NCBI GenBank assembly: GCA_031265355.1
Contig: JAISCT010000047.1
Coordinates: 124,001-188,000, forward strand
Reading direction: 5' to 3'
DNA: 64,000 nucleotides
Source of the DNA: Oscillospiraceae bacterium
GTDB lineage: Bacteria > Bacillota > Clostridia > Oscillospirales > UBA929
Made by a program: the position numbers and the translations under genes. A model generated the notes under the pieces. It saw only the letters and a program-made list of their open reading frames with translations. It was not told the origin of the DNA and ran no database searches. Positions 27,469 through 36,850 of the stretch are shown piece by piece. The stretch's first letter is position 1; every line of letters begins with the position of its first letter.

Positions 27469-29361
27469 TCAGAGCCCCTCCGCGAGGAGAGCGCACACGG
27501 CCTCGGCGTGAGCGGCGGGGTCCTCGATCGGCAGACCCTCTACCAGGCGCGCCTGGTCGTAAAGGACTCCCGTCACGGTCTTCAGCTTGTCGCGGTCCGA
27601 TCCGTAGAGCCGGTCCAGCACGGCAAACAGCGGGTGGGCGGCGTTGACCTCCAGCACCTTCTGTGCGGCGACCTTGTCGGGCGTCGGCATGGCATTGAGC
27701 ACCTTTTCCATCTCGATCGACACCTCGCCCCGGCTGGTGAGACAGACCGAGTGCTTCTTCAGCCGACTGGAGAGGGTCACGTCGGCCACCTTGTCGCCCA
27801 GCGCGTCCTTCATAAACCGGAACAGCTCCGCATGTGTGCGCGTCTGCTCCTCGACCTGCTTTTTCTCCTCCTCGGTGGTGAGATCCAGACCGCTTTCTGA
27901 CACGGACTGGAACTTCTTGTCCGCAAATGTCCCGAAGACACGCAACACAAACTCGTCCACATCGTCGGTCAGGTAGAGGATGTCAAACCCGCGTTCACGC
28001 ACGAGTTCCGCCTGCGGCATCCGGTCGAGAGCCGCCACACTGGCCCCGGCCGCGTAGTAGATGACCTCCTGCCCCTCCTGCATGGCCTCCACATACTCCG
28101 TCAGCGTGATCCGCTTTTTCTGCGCGGCGGAGTGAAACAACAACAGGTCCTGCAGCAGCTCCCGGTTTGTGCCGAAGCCGGTGTACGCACCCACTTTGAG
28201 CTGCAGGCCAAAGGCTTCAAAAAACGTGTCGTACGTCTCGCGCTCCTCGCGCAGCATCTTGAGCAGATCGTTCTTGATGCGTTTTTCAAGGCCCGCGGCG
28301 ATCACCTTGAGCTGCCGATTGTGCTGGAGCATCTCGCGCGAGATGTTGAGGGAGAGATCCTGCGAGTCCACGAGACCGCGCACGAAGCTAAAGTGGTCGG
28401 GCAGCAGGTCGGCGCACTTCTCCATGATCATCACGCCGGACGAATACAGCGCCAGCCCCTTTTCAAACTCCTTTGTGTAGTAGTTGTACGGCGCCTGTTT
28501 CGGGATGAAGAGCAGCGCGTGGTAGGTGGCCACACCCTCGTTTGTCGCATGGATCACACGCAGCGGGGGCGTGTAGTCGTAGAATTTATCCTGATAGAAC
28601 CGGTGATATTCCTCCTCGGTGACCTCGCTCCGGTTTCGGCGCCAGAGAGGCACCATGCTGTTGACGGTCTCGGTCTCCACCACGGTCTCGTACTCGGTAT
28701 CGGACCCCTCCTTGAGATGACTGTGCTCCAGATCCATCCGGATGGGGTAGCGGATGTAGTCGGAATACTTCCGAACCAGCTCCGCCAGGCGCCGCGTCTC
28801 CAGGAATTCGTCGTAGTGTTCGTCCGGCTCGTCCGCCTTTACGGTGAGCACGACGTCCGTGCCGACCTCCTCCTTCTCGCAGGGCTCAATAGCGTACCCC
28901 TCGGCGCCGTGCGAGTGCCAGCGCCAGGCGTCACAGGCCCCGTATGCGCGCGAGGACACGCTGACCTCGGAGGCCACCATGAACGCCGAGTAAAATCCGA
29001 CCCCAAACTGGCCGATCACGTCCAGGTCGTCCAGCTTCTCCGCGTTTTCGCGGCGAAAATCCAGCGTTCCGCTCCGGGCAATGACGCCCAAGTTCTGTTC
29101 CAGCTCATCCTTGGTCATGCCAATGCCGTTGTCCGACAGCGTGATTTGCCGTTTGGCCCTATCCACTGTCAATCGGATCCGGAAATCGTCCCGGGTCTTG
29201 CCCACGTCCGGATCCGTCAGCGAGCGAAAGTAGAGTTTGTCGATCGCGTCGCTCGCGTTGGAGATGAGCTCCCGCAGAAAGATCTCCTTGTGTGTGTAGA
29301 TCGAGTGGATCATCAGGTCAAGCAACCGCTTCGACTCGGCCTTGAACTGTCTGACGGCCAA
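27469..29361 (-). CDS. htpG: Hsp90-family chaperone HtpG
   Basis: About 630 residues, normal for the family. GHKL ATPase domain (1-220: FLRELISNASDAIDKLYF, LSDNGIGMTKDEL, GQFGVGFYSAFMV), middle domain with NISREMLQ, and C-terminal dimerisation domain. The start is taken as TTG at 29361, giving MAVRQFKAESKRLL; it follows GAGGAG by 8 nt, and the ATG at 29409 would add residues not seen in HtpG. A CIRCE operator and promoter lie 70-130 nt upstream, so HrcA control and heat induction are likely. Confidence 0.95.
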   Translation of the reverse strand: MAVRQFKAESKRLLDLMIHSIYTHKEIFLRELISNASDAIDKLYFRSLTDPDVGKTRDDFRIRLTVDRAKRQITLSDNGIGMTKDELEQNLGVIARSGTLDFRRENAEKLDDLDVIGQFGVGFYSAFMVASEVSVSSRAYGACDAWRWHSHGAEGYAIEPCEKEEVGTDVVLTVKADEPDEHYDEFLETRRLAELVRKYSDYIRYPIRMDLEHSHLKEGSDTEYETVVETETVNSMVPLWRRNRSEVTEEEYHRFYQDKFYDYTPPLRVIHATNEGVATYHALLFIPKQAPYNYYTKEFEKGLALYSSGVMIMEKCADLLPDHFSFVRGLVDSQDLSLNISREMLQHNRQLKVIAAGLEKRIKNDLLKMLREERETYDTFFEAFGLQLKVGAYTGFGTNRELLQDLLLFHSAAQKKRITLTEYVEAMQEGQEVIYYAAGASVAALDRMPQAELVRERGFDILYLTDDVDEFVLRVFGTFADKKFQSVSESGLDLTTEEEKKQVEEQTRTHAELFRFMKDALGDKVADVTLSSRLKKHSVCLTSRGEVSIEMEKVLNAMPTPDKVAAQKVLEVNAAHPLFAVLDRLYGSDRDKLKTVTGVLYDQARLVEGLPIEDPAAHAEAVCALLAEGL

Positions 29362-29430
29362 TTTCCTCACTCCTCTTCCGGGCCCCCGCGCGCCCAGCCG
29401 CCGTTTCATCCCCCGGGGGCCTCTTGTGGT

Positions 29431-29457
29431 TTGGCACTCTCTTTATACGAGTGCCAA
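29431..29457. promoter_or_regulatory. CIRCE operator (HrcA site) of htpG
   Basis: TTGGCACTC-N9-GAGTGCCAA, a perfect 9-bp inverted repeat with the 9-nt spacer of CIRCE and one base change per arm from the consensus TTAGCACTC. It lies between the htpG -10 box and the start codon, the usual place for HrcA repression. Confidence 0.9.
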
Positions 29458-29461
29458 TACT

Positions 29462-29489
29462 ATTGTACCCAATCCGGCAGAAATTGCAA
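29462..29489 (-). promoter_or_regulatory. Promoter of htpG
   Basis: On the minus strand TTGCAA (29489-29484), 16 bp, TACAAT (29467-29462), directly before the CIRCE box. Confidence 0.7.
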
Positions 29490-29534
29490 GAGAAAAATTC
29501 GACCGCCCGCTCGGCGCCGGCGAGAAGTTGGTGT

Positions 29535-29563
29535 TTGACAATTTCGTACCAATCGTGGATAAT
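29535..29563 (+). promoter_or_regulatory. Promoter of the DUF1015 gene
   Basis: TTGACA (29535-29540), 17 bp, GATAAT (29558-29563). The leader of about 65 nt contains near-tandem repeats of AAACGACTCAGAGA (29588-29616). Confidence 0.7.
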
Positions 29564-29634
29564 AGAGGGGCGGCGCGAAACGATTCCGCGAAACGACTCA
29601 GAGAAATGACTCAGAAGAGAGGGGACGTCTGTCT

Positions 29635-30918
29635 GTGGCTGTCATAAAACCTTTCGCGGCACTCCGATACGACTATGGCCGGGCCGGCGCGGCGGAGACG
29701 CTGTGCTGCCCGCCTTATGACGTCATCTCCCCCGACGTGCAGGCGGAGATGGAGCGGCAAAACCCATACAATGTGATCCGGCTGGAGCGTCCGCTGGGGA
29801 ACGACCGATACGCCGAAGCCGGCCGGCGCCTGCGCGCCTGGCTGCGTGACGGCGTGCTGTATCGGGACCCGGCCCCGGCCTACTATGTCTACCGGCTGTC
29901 GTTCGACGACCGCGGCGTTCCGAACGCCGTCCACGGTTTCTTTGCCCGGGTGCGCCTCACGGACTTTGCGGCCGGCATTGTGCTGCCCCACGAGGAGACG
30001 CTCTCCAAAGATAAGTCCGACCGCTTCTCCCTGATGGAACACACACTGTGTAACATCAGCCCGGTCTACGCGCTCTACGAGGACGGCGCGCAGACGGCGG
30101 AGGCGGTGCTCGCGGCGGCGATGGACGCGCCGCCCGCCGTGCGCTTCACGGATTCGGACGGCGTGACCCACGAGATGTGGCCCGTCACGGCGCCGGACAC
30201 GCAGGCGGCGCTCACGGCGGCGCTGGCGCCGGAGCGGATCTTGATCGCCGACGGGCACCACCGTTACGAGACGGCGCTTGCCTTCCGGGACGCGCGGCGC
30301 GCGGCCGACCCGTCCCTCCCGCCGGAGGCGCCCTCCGACCACATCATGATGATGCTGGTGAATCTGCACCACCCCGGTCTGGTGGTCTGGCCCACCCACC
30401 GGCTTGTGCGGAGGCTGCCGTCCTTTTCGGAGGCGGACACGCTGGCGCGGCTGGCCGACGCCTTTGAGATCACGCACGGTATAGCTCCGGAGGAGGTGGA
30501 AGCCGCGCTGGCGGCGCGCCCGCACATGGTGGCGCTTTACGCCGGCGGCGGCGAGGCGGCGCTGCTCACACTCCGGGACACGGACGCGCCGGCCCGCCTG
30601 CTGCCGGACCGGAGCCCGGACTACCGCGCGCTGGACGTGACGCTGCTGCACACGATGATTCTGGCGCCCCTGTTCGGCATCGACCGAGACAACATGGCCC
30701 GCCAGGAAAATCTCGTCTATACGCGCAGCCTGGAAGAGGCGCTGGGCGGCGTGCGGAGCGGGGCCTTCCAGTGCGCCTTCCTGCTCGCCCCCACACCGGT
30801 CTCCGCCATCGGGCGCGTCGCCGGGGCCGGGGAACGGATGCCGCAGAAATCCACCTATTTTTATCCGAAACTCACAACCGGGCTTGTGATTCACCCGCTG
30901 TCGATCGATCTTATATAG
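29635..30918 (+). CDS. DUF1015 family protein
   Basis: 427 residues. The N terminus AVIKPFAALRY and LCCPPYDVIS, and the middle motif ADGHHRYETALAF, identify the DUF1015 family, widespread in Clostridia, often near serine or phosphoglycerate genes; its function is not established. The start is a GTG, with GAGGGG about 12 nt before it. It is divergent from htpG and has its own promoter. No such metabolic neighbour is seen here; pyrC follows after 82 nt. Confidence 0.85.
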   Translation: MAVIKPFAALRYDYGRAGAAETLCCPPYDVISPDVQAEMERQNPYNVIRLERPLGNDRYAEAGRRLRAWLRDGVLYRDPAPAYYVYRLSFDDRGVPNAVHGFFARVRLTDFAAGIVLPHEETLSKDKSDRFSLMEHTLCNISPVYALYEDGAQTAEAVLAAAMDAPPAVRFTDSDGVTHEMWPVTAPDTQAALTAALAPERILIADGHHRYETALAFRDARRAADPSLPPEAPSDHIMMMLVNLHHPGLVVWPTHRLVRRLPSFSEADTLARLADAFEITHGIAPEEVEAALAARPHMVALYAGGGEAALLTLRDTDAPARLLPDRSPDYRALDVTLLHTMILAPLFGIDRDNMARQENLVYTRSLEEALGGVRSGAFQCAFLLAPTPVSAIGRVAGAGERMPQKSTYFYPKLTTGLVIHPLSIDLI

Positions 30919-31000
30919 AGGAACTGTTCAACAATCACTTCACAAGTGAGACATTGAACCACTCTTAAAGGCATCGATTAAGAACAAGGAGGCGGCTAGC

Positions 31001-32233
31001 ATGCCTGTGCAGCCCATGCCCTATCTGCTGAAAGGCGGCCGGGTCATCGATCCGGCGTCCGGTTTTGACCGCGTGGCCGACGTGTACCTGCGCGACGGCG
31101 TGATCGAGGCCGTCGAGGCGCCCGGGAAAATCGCGCCGGTCGGTACGTTTGAGACGATTCACGCCGCGGGGCTCGTCGTGGCGCCGGGGCTTATCGACAT
31201 ACATGTGCACCTGCGCGAGCCGGGCGAGACGCACAAGGAGGACATCGCCTCCGGCACCCGGGCCGCCGCCGCAGGCGGTGTGACGACAGTGGCCTGCATG
31301 CCAAACACCAAGCCGGTGCTCGACACCCCGGATCAGATCTCCTGGGTCCGGGCGCGCGCCGCCGACACGGGCGTCGTCAAGGTACTGCCCATCGCCGCGC
31401 TCTCCGAGGGGCAGCACGGCGAGCGGCTGACCAACGGCAAGGCGCTGCGGCAGGCCGGCGCCGTCGCACTGAGCGACGACGGCAGGCCGGTGGCGGACGA
31501 CGCCCTGATGCGCGCGGGCCTCACGGCGGCGGCCGCGCTTCCGCTCCCCGTCATCTCCCACTGCGAACCCGAGACGGCGCAGGCGCTGCGGGACATCGCG
31601 CTGGCCGAGGAGACCGGCTGCCCGGTGCACATTGCCCACGTCAGCCGGCGGGAGACGCTGGACGCCGTGCGCGCCGCCCGGGCGCGGGGCGTCCCGGTCA
31701 CTTGCGAGACGTGCCCGCATTACTTCTGGTTCACCGAGGCCGACTTTCGGCGGATCGGCGCAAACGCAAAAATGAACCCGCCGCTGGCCGCGGAGGAGGA
31801 TCGCGCGGCCATCCTCCAGGGGCTGGCCGACGGGGACATCCAGGTCATCGCCTCCGACCACGCGCCGCACCATCCAAGCGAAAAGGCGGGCCCCCTGGAG
31901 CGCGCGCCGAACGGCGTCGTGGGCCTTGAGACACTGCTCGCCGCGTCGCTGACGGCACTGGTCCACACAGACCGGATGACGCTGCCGGCGTTGCTGCGCC
32001 TGCTGACCGCCGCACCCGCCGACCTGCTGCGCATCCCGGCGGGCCGCCTGACTCCCGGACGTCCGGCGGATCTCACTCTCTTCGACCCGGAGGCCCGCTG
32101 GCAGGTGGAGGCGCGCCGCCTGGCCTCCAAGTCGCAAAACACGCCCTTCGACGGTCTGACGCTGCGCGGCCGTGTACTCCACGTATTCGTAGACGGCGTC
32201 GCCGTCGTGGGCCACGGACGGCTGCTGCTCTGA
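31001..32233 (+). CDS. pyrC: Dihydroorotase, class I
   Basis: 410 residues, cytosolic, closes carbamoyl-aspartate to dihydroorotate in pyrimidine synthesis. Metal ligands are visible in DIHVHLREPG (two His), HCEP, HIAHVS and the catalytic Asp in ASDHAPHH. The substrate loop GVTTVACMPNTKP is present. AAGGAGG lies 8 nt upstream. It is a lone pyrimidine gene here, with pyrG 17 kb away. Immediately downstream is an IS66 scrap. Confidence 0.94.
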   Translation: MPVQPMPYLLKGGRVIDPASGFDRVADVYLRDGVIEAVEAPGKIAPVGTFETIHAAGLVVAPGLIDIHVHLREPGETHKEDIASGTRAAAAGGVTTVACMPNTKPVLDTPDQISWVRARAADTGVVKVLPIAALSEGQHGERLTNGKALRQAGAVALSDDGRPVADDALMRAGLTAAAALPLPVISHCEPETAQALRDIALAEETGCPVHIAHVSRRETLDAVRAARARGVPVTCETCPHYFWFTEADFRRIGANAKMNPPLAAEEDRAAILQGLADGDIQVIASDHAPHHPSEKAGPLERAPNGVVGLETLLAASLTALVHTDRMTLPALLRLLTAAPADLLRIPAGRLTPGRPADLTLFDPEARWQVEARRLASKSQNTPFDGLTLRGRVLHVFVDGVAVVGHGRLLL

Positions 32234-32270
32234 ACCCCGCCCGCATCCGCAGGAAAAGGCACCGTGTAAC

Positions 32271-32627
32271 AACTGGGCGGACCGTTATGGAGCTGTATCC
32301 AAAACCGGATTGGGTTTGGCCATTCACTATGCGCTCTCGCAACGCAAATATCTGGAGCATTTTTTGCTCGACGGTCGGCTCGAAATCTCGAATAATCGTG
32401 CCGAGCGCAGCATCAAGCCGTTTGTGATAAGCCAGAAGAATTTTCTCTTCGCAAACACCCCACGCGGAGCAAAAGCCTCCGCAGTTATGTTCAGCCTCAT
32501 CGAAACCGCGAAAGAAAATCGTCTGAATCCATATGAATACCTGACTTACATCTTCAAAAATGCTCCAGGTTGGAATATCCGTAACGACATCAATGCGCTG
32601 CAACTCCTTTTGCCTAACTCGGCATAG
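32271..32627 (+). mobile_element. IS66-family transposase remnant (C-terminal end)
   Basis: Open without a start from about 32271. It reads LGLAIHYALSQRKYLEHFLL, DGRLEISNNRAERSIKP and FLFANTPRGAKASA, the conserved C-terminal part of IS66 TnpC. The first 75 percent of the transposase and both IS ends are missing, so it is dead. It shows past insertion after pyrC, at the edge of an AT-rich patch. Confidence 0.85.
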
Positions 32628-32861
32628 CCGGAACCAAAAAGTTGGACTATTGCCTTTGCGCTCTGAAATCATTGCTATCACTGCGTTTCAAGGATCGCTG
32701 AAAAATTTTCTGCGCAAAACGTGCAGAGATTAACTGCTTAGGTACTAATACACCGCCGTCCTGCAAAGTACACACTCCCACATAGACACACTCCCTTGCC
32801 TCCTCTTTGACGCTTACTCCTTTCTTCTACTGGATGAATAGCGAAAGGAAGGAAAACCTAT
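32628..32861. other. Short gap, no feature seen
   Basis: 234 nt between the IS66 scrap and the unknown gene at 32862. AT-rich. No gene, hairpin or clear promoter was recognised. Confidence 0.4.
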
Positions 32862-33554
32862 ATGATTGAGATAATTCGTTCGGTTCATATGTTGGAAATA
32901 CTGAAAGCATATTCATGGAAAACAATCCATCTTGATAATCCTCGGGAGATTGTTGCAAAGGGCGACATGGCGAATTCTGTTCAGGATATTGTTGTCCAAA
33001 TCTGTTTAACATATATGTTTGTGATGGGTTCTAATATGGCTCATGTCATCGTGCCAGAAACGATTCTTGATGTATCCATCGATCACTTATCCTGTTTTTT
33101 CAAATTCGTTATGGTAATCGGCGCCAGGGATCATTGCAAATTGCTACAAGTGTCTCATATCAGAGATATGACGCACGAAGTGTACGACGATGCCATAAAA
33201 AGAAAGAAAATACACCCGCTCTTCATCAACAAGAGCGGGTGCAACTGGCAGCTGTCCATTCGCAATACGCATGCGTCGACAGATGTGTATGTTGTGTATC
33301 AGCCTGCAAATACAAATAGAATGAATGCGCCCAACAGGGAGGATCCGTTGCTGCAGTATGTCTTGAGCATGCCCACATCTGAGCTGGTTGGTTTTCCGAT
33401 CTATCTTTTAGAAAATGAAATTGATACCTGTGAACTGCTTTACGCTTGCGCCGCTCGCGGATTTCGTGTATTTCTCAATGGTCGTATGGGAGATGATATG
33501 CGTTTTATGAGCCATTCGGTGACTATTCTTCCAAAACCCGGACTTAACGGATAA
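32862..33554 (+). CDS. Protein of unknown function
   Basis: 230 residues, preceded by a good SD (AAGGAAGG) so it is probably real. Base use is much more AT-rich than the neighbours, which suggests recent transfer. No membrane segment or signal peptide. One stretch, ICLTYMFVMGSNMAHVIVPE, is hydrophobic but too short and mixed for a clear helix. No family is recognised. A perfect 11-bp hairpin lies inside the gene at 33213-33241. Neighbours are an IS66 scrap and uvrA, which do not hint at a role. Confidence 0.6.
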   Translation: MIEIIRSVHMLEILKAYSWKTIHLDNPREIVAKGDMANSVQDIVVQICLTYMFVMGSNMAHVIVPETILDVSIDHLSCFFKFVMVIGARDHCKLLQVSHIRDMTHEVYDDAIKRKKIHPLFINKSGCNWQLSIRNTHASTDVYVVYQPANTNRMNAPNREDPLLQYVLSMPTSELVGFPIYLLENEIDTCELLYACAARGFRVFLNGRMGDDMRFMSHSVTILPKPGLNG

Positions 33555-33708
33555 AAAGATGGTCGAGTAGGTAGACATCTCACAGCATCTACACGGAAGT
33601 GTACAGTGGATCGCGTAATTGGCATTATTTACCATAAACACCCGGCAATGTGTAACATCCCAAACTTTACATTAGACCCAAAGAGATTAAAAATTTTCCC
33701 TGCACGGC

Positions 33709-33737
33709 TTGACGGAACATTTGTTCCGCTTTATAAT
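33709..33737 (+). promoter_or_regulatory. Promoter of uvrA
   Basis: TTGACG (33709-33714), 17 bp, TATAAT (33732-33737), close to the sigma-A consensus. The LexA box fills the spacer. Predicted start near 33744. Confidence 0.85.
33713..33728. promoter_or_regulatory. LexA (SOS) box
   Basis: CGGAACATTTGTTCCG, a perfect 6-bp dyad containing the Firmicute LexA core GAAC-N4-GTTC, placed between the -35 and -10 of uvrA. LexA bound here would block RNA polymerase until DNA damage. Confidence 0.88.
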
Positions 33738-33755
33738 GGTTGAGAGGTCGGACAG

Positions 33756-33798
33756 AACCCTGCCGCGCGGCCGGATCGCGCGGCAGGGTTTTTGATTT
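33756..33798 (+). terminator. Intrinsic terminator inside the uvrA leader
   Basis: A 14-bp perfect GC stem (AACCCTGCCGCGCG and complement), 7-nt loop, then TTTTTGATTTTTT. It begins only about 12 nt after the predicted start of the SOS promoter and 100 nt before the uvrA start codon. Confidence 0.85.
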
Positions 33799-33820
33799 TT
33801 TCAGGGGATGCGCTCAATCC

Positions 33821-33853
33821 CGCCGAAACTGTAAATATTTTACAGTTTCGGCG
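33821..33853. promoter_or_regulatory. Perfect 15-bp inverted repeat in the uvrA leader
   Basis: CGCCGAAACTGTAAA, TAT, then the exact complement. There is no T run, so it is not a terminator. It could be an operator or an RNA hairpin; no known box was recognised. It ends 45 nt before the uvrA ATG. Confidence 0.6.
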
Positions 33854-33898
33854 CCCGGCCTGTCGGGAGGCGCGGCGCCCCGGGGAAGGGACAACCGT

Positions 33899-36757
33899 AT
33901 GCGCAACAGCATCTTTGTCAAAGGCGCGCGCGAACACAATTTGAAAAACATCGACATCGAGATCCCGCGGGACAAGCTTGTCGTGCTGACCGGGCTGTCC
34001 GGCTCCGGCAAGTCGTCTCTCGCGTTCGACACCATCTACGCCGAGGGGCAGCGCCGCTACATCGAGTCCCTCTCCTCCTATGCCCGTCAGTTTCTGGGTC
34101 AGATGGAAAAGCCGGACGTGGACTACATCGAGGGTCTCTCGCCGGCCATCTCCATCGACCAGAAAACCACCTCCAAAAACCCGCGTTCTACGGTGGGAAC
34201 CGTCACGGAGATCTATGACTATCTGCGCTTGCTCTGGGCGCGCATCGGCGTGCCGCACTGCCCCCGCTGCGGGAAGGTGATCCGCCAGCAGAGCATCGAC
34301 CAGATCATCGACCAGCTGCTGGCGCTGCCGGAGGGCACGCGCCTGCAGGTCCTGGCTCCCGTGGTGCGGGCGCGGAAAGGCGAGTACCAAAAGGTCTTCG
34401 AGGACGCCCGCCGATCCGGGTATGCGCGTGTGCGGGTGGACGGGCAGCTCTACAACTTGAGCGAGGAAATCCGACCGGAAAAAAACAAAAAACACACGAT
34501 TGAGATCGTCGTCGACCGGCTGGTCGTGCGCGACGGCGTGCGTCCACGGCTCACCGACTCGGTGGAGACCGCGGCGGCGCTCGCCGGAGGGCTCGTCGTG
34601 GCCCACCTGCCCGAGGTGATCGGCGCGGACGGTGCGGAGACGACCCCCGAACAGTCGCTGCTGTTTTCTCAAAACTATGCCTGCGAGGACTGCGGCGTCT
34701 CGATCGAGGAGCTCACGCCGCGCATGTTCTCCTTCAACAATCCCTACGGCGCCTGCCCCACCTGTACGGGTCTGGGGGAACAGCGCAAAGTGGACCCGGA
34801 CCGGATTTTGCCGAACCGCGCGCTCTCACTGGCGCAGGGCGCCGTAAAGGCCTCCGGCTGGAGCGGCGCCGAGGAGGGCACCATCGCCCACATGTACTAC
34901 TCGGCGCTCGGCCGCGCCTATGGTTTCACACTGAACACGCCGCTGCAAAAATTCTCTCCCGAGGCGATGGACGCGCTGCTCTACGGCACCAAAGGGACAA
35001 AACTGGAGATCCGCTACCGCACGGAGCGCGGCGCGGGTCTCATGCAGCAGGTCTTTGAGGGCCTTGTGAACAATTTGGAGCGCCGCTACCGGGAAACGCA
35101 GAGCGACTGGGCCCGCCAGGAGATTGAGGACTGCATGTCGTCCGTCCCCTGCCCAGACTGTCACGGACGCCGGCTGAAGAAAGAGAGTCTCGCCGTCACG
35201 GTGGGCGGACTGTCCATCGCCGATTACACCCGCCGCACCGTCACCGAGGCGCTGGCCTTCTGGGACACGCTGGCGCTGACGGAGAAGGAGACCATGATCG
35301 CCGAACGCATTTTGAAAGAGATCCGGGAACGCCTCGGCTTCCTGATCAGCGTGGGGCTCCAGTATCTGACGCTGTCTCGGCACGCCGGCACGCTGTCCGG
35401 CGGCGAGAGCCAGCGCATCCGGCTGGCCACGCAGATCGGATCGTCGCTGATGGGCGTGCTTTACATCCTGGACGAGCCGTCCATCGGGCTGCACCAGCGG
35501 GACAACGACAAACTGCTGGGCACGCTGCGGCGCCTGCGCGACCTGGGCAACACTCTCCTGGTCGTCGAACACGACGAGGACACGATGTACGCCGCCGACC
35601 ACATCATCGACGTGGGTCCGGGCGCCGGCGTCCACGGCGGGCACATCATCTGCGCCGGCACGGCAGACGACATCCGCGCCTGTGAAAACTCCATCACCGG
35701 GCAGTACCTGGCCGGGAAGCGCAGCATCCCGGTGCCGGCGCAGCGCCGCCGGGGCTCCGGGCGCACGCTGACTGTCCGGGGCGCGGCGGAAAACAATCTG
35801 CAGCATATCGACGTCGACATCCCCCTCGGCACCTTCACCTGTGTGACGGGGGTGTCCGGTTCCGGCAAGTCGTCGCTGGTCAACCAGATTTTGTACCGGC
35901 GGCTGGCCGCCGACTTGAACGGCGCGCGGATCCGCGCGGGCGCGCACGACGCCATCGAGGGGAAGGAATATCTCGACAAGGTCATCGACATCGACCAGTC
36001 CCCCATCGGGCGCACGCCCCGCTCCAACCCGGCCACCTACACCGGCGTATTCGGCGACATCCGCACGCTGTTCGCTTCCACCGCCGACGCCAAGGTGCGC
36101 GGTTACGGTCCCGGCCGCTTTTCGTTCAACACCCGCGGCGGGCGCTGCGAGTCCTGCGCGGGCGACGGGCTGGTGAAGATCGAGATGCACTTTCTGCCGG
36201 ACATCTATGTCCCCTGCGACGTCTGCAAGGGCCGCCGCTACAACCGGGAGACACTGGAGGTGCATTACAAGGGCAAAAACATCTTCGATGTGCTCGAACT
36301 CACCTGCGAGGAGGCGCTGGCCTTCTTCGAAAACGTGCCCAAGATCGCCCGCAAGCTGCGGACGCTGAACGAGGTGGGCCTCGGCTACCTCCGGCTGGGG
36401 CAGCCCTCGACCACGCTGTCGGGCGGCGAGGCGCAGCGCGTCAAACTGGCCAGCGAGCTGACCCGGCGCTCGACCGGCAGCACGATTTATATCTTGGACG
36501 AACCGACGACAGGGCTGCACATCGCCGACGTGCACCGGTTGATCGAGGTGCTGGACCGCCTGGTGGAGGGCGGCAACACGGTGGTCGTCATCGAGCACAA
36601 TCTGGAGGTCATCAAGACGGCCGACCACATCATCGACCTCGGGCCCGAAGGCGGCGACGGGGGCGGTCGGATTGTCGCCGCCGGCACCCCGGAACAGATC
36701 GCCGCCCACGCGTCGTCCTACACCGGTCAATACTTGCGGGCCAAACTGAACCTGTGA
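33899..36757 (+). CDS. uvrA: UvrABC excinuclease subunit A
   Basis: 952 residues, the usual length. DNA-damage recognition ATPase of nucleotide excision repair. Two ABC ATPase units: Walker [15 protein letters not shown] and [14 protein letters not shown]; signatures LSGGESQRI and LSGGEAQRV; Walker B ILDEPS and ILDEPT. Zinc fingers CPRCG...CEDC region and CESCAGDG...CDVCKG. The ATG at 33899 follows GGGGAAGGG; the open frame to 33740 runs through the terminator and is not coding. SOS control by LexA is likely. uvrB and uvrC are not in the window. Confidence 0.97.
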   Translation: MRNSIFVKGAREHNLKNIDIEIPRDKLVVLTGLSGSGKSSLAFDTIYAEGQRRYIESLSSYARQFLGQMEKPDVDYIEGLSPAISIDQKTTSKNPRSTVGTVTEIYDYLRLLWARIGVPHCPRCGKVIRQQSIDQIIDQLLALPEGTRLQVLAPVVRARKGEYQKVFEDARRSGYARVRVDGQLYNLSEEIRPEKNKKHTIEIVVDRLVVRDGVRPRLTDSVETAAALAGGLVVAHLPEVIGADGAETTPEQSLLFSQNYACEDCGVSIEELTPRMFSFNNPYGACPTCTGLGEQRKVDPDRILPNRALSLAQGAVKASGWSGAEEGTIAHMYYSALGRAYGFTLNTPLQKFSPEAMDALLYGTKGTKLEIRYRTERGAGLMQQVFEGLVNNLERRYRETQSDWARQEIEDCMSSVPCPDCHGRRLKKESLAVTVGGLSIADYTRRTVTEALAFWDTLALTEKETMIAERILKEIRERLGFLISVGLQYLTLSRHAGTLSGGESQRIRLATQIGSSLMGVLYILDEPSIGLHQRDNDKLLGTLRRLRDLGNTLLVVEHDEDTMYAADHIIDVGPGAGVHGGHIICAGTADDIRACENSITGQYLAGKRSIPVPAQRRRGSGRTLTVRGAAENNLQHIDVDIPLGTFTCVTGVSGSGKSSLVNQILYRRLAADLNGARIRAGAHDAIEGKEYLDKVIDIDQSPIGRTPRSNPATYTGVFGDIRTLFASTADAKVRGYGPGRFSFNTRGGRCESCAGDGLVKIEMHFLPDIYVPCDVCKGRRYNRETLEVHYKGKNIFDVLELTCEEALAFFENVPKIARKLRTLNEVGLGYLRLGQPSTTLSGGEAQRVKLASELTRRSTGSTIYILDEPTTGLHIADVHRLIEVLDRLVEGGNTVVVIEHNLEVIKTADHIIDLGPEGGDGGGRIVAAGTPEQIAAHASSYTGQYLRAKLNL

Positions 36758-36780
36758 CGTACACGACCCTTTGCATGCAA

Positions 36781-36831
36781 ACACACGCCGGCCTCTGCCC
36801 CGCGGTCGCTTGGGCAGTGGCCGGCGTGTGT
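36781..36831. terminator. Terminator between convergent uvrA and dut
   Basis: A 13-bp perfect stem (ACACACGCCGGCC / GGCCGGCGTGTGT) with an inner CTGCCC/GGGCAG stem. Little T tail on either side. It lies in the 93-nt gap between the two stop codons. Confidence 0.7.
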
Positions 36832-36850
36832 TCCTGCCTGACCGCCGCGG

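Noticed and set aside
31333-31701. Minus frame inside pyrC
   Set aside because: Shadow of pyrC, whose metal-binding residues are complete.
33740-33898. N-terminal extension of uvrA
   Set aside because: The frame runs through the leader terminator and the dyad, and UvrA normally starts at the [14 protein letters not shown]-type sequence with the SD at 33885-33893.
34826-36784. 652-codon minus frame inside uvrA
   Set aside because: Shadow of uvrA, which has full ATPase motifs; the antisense product is featureless.
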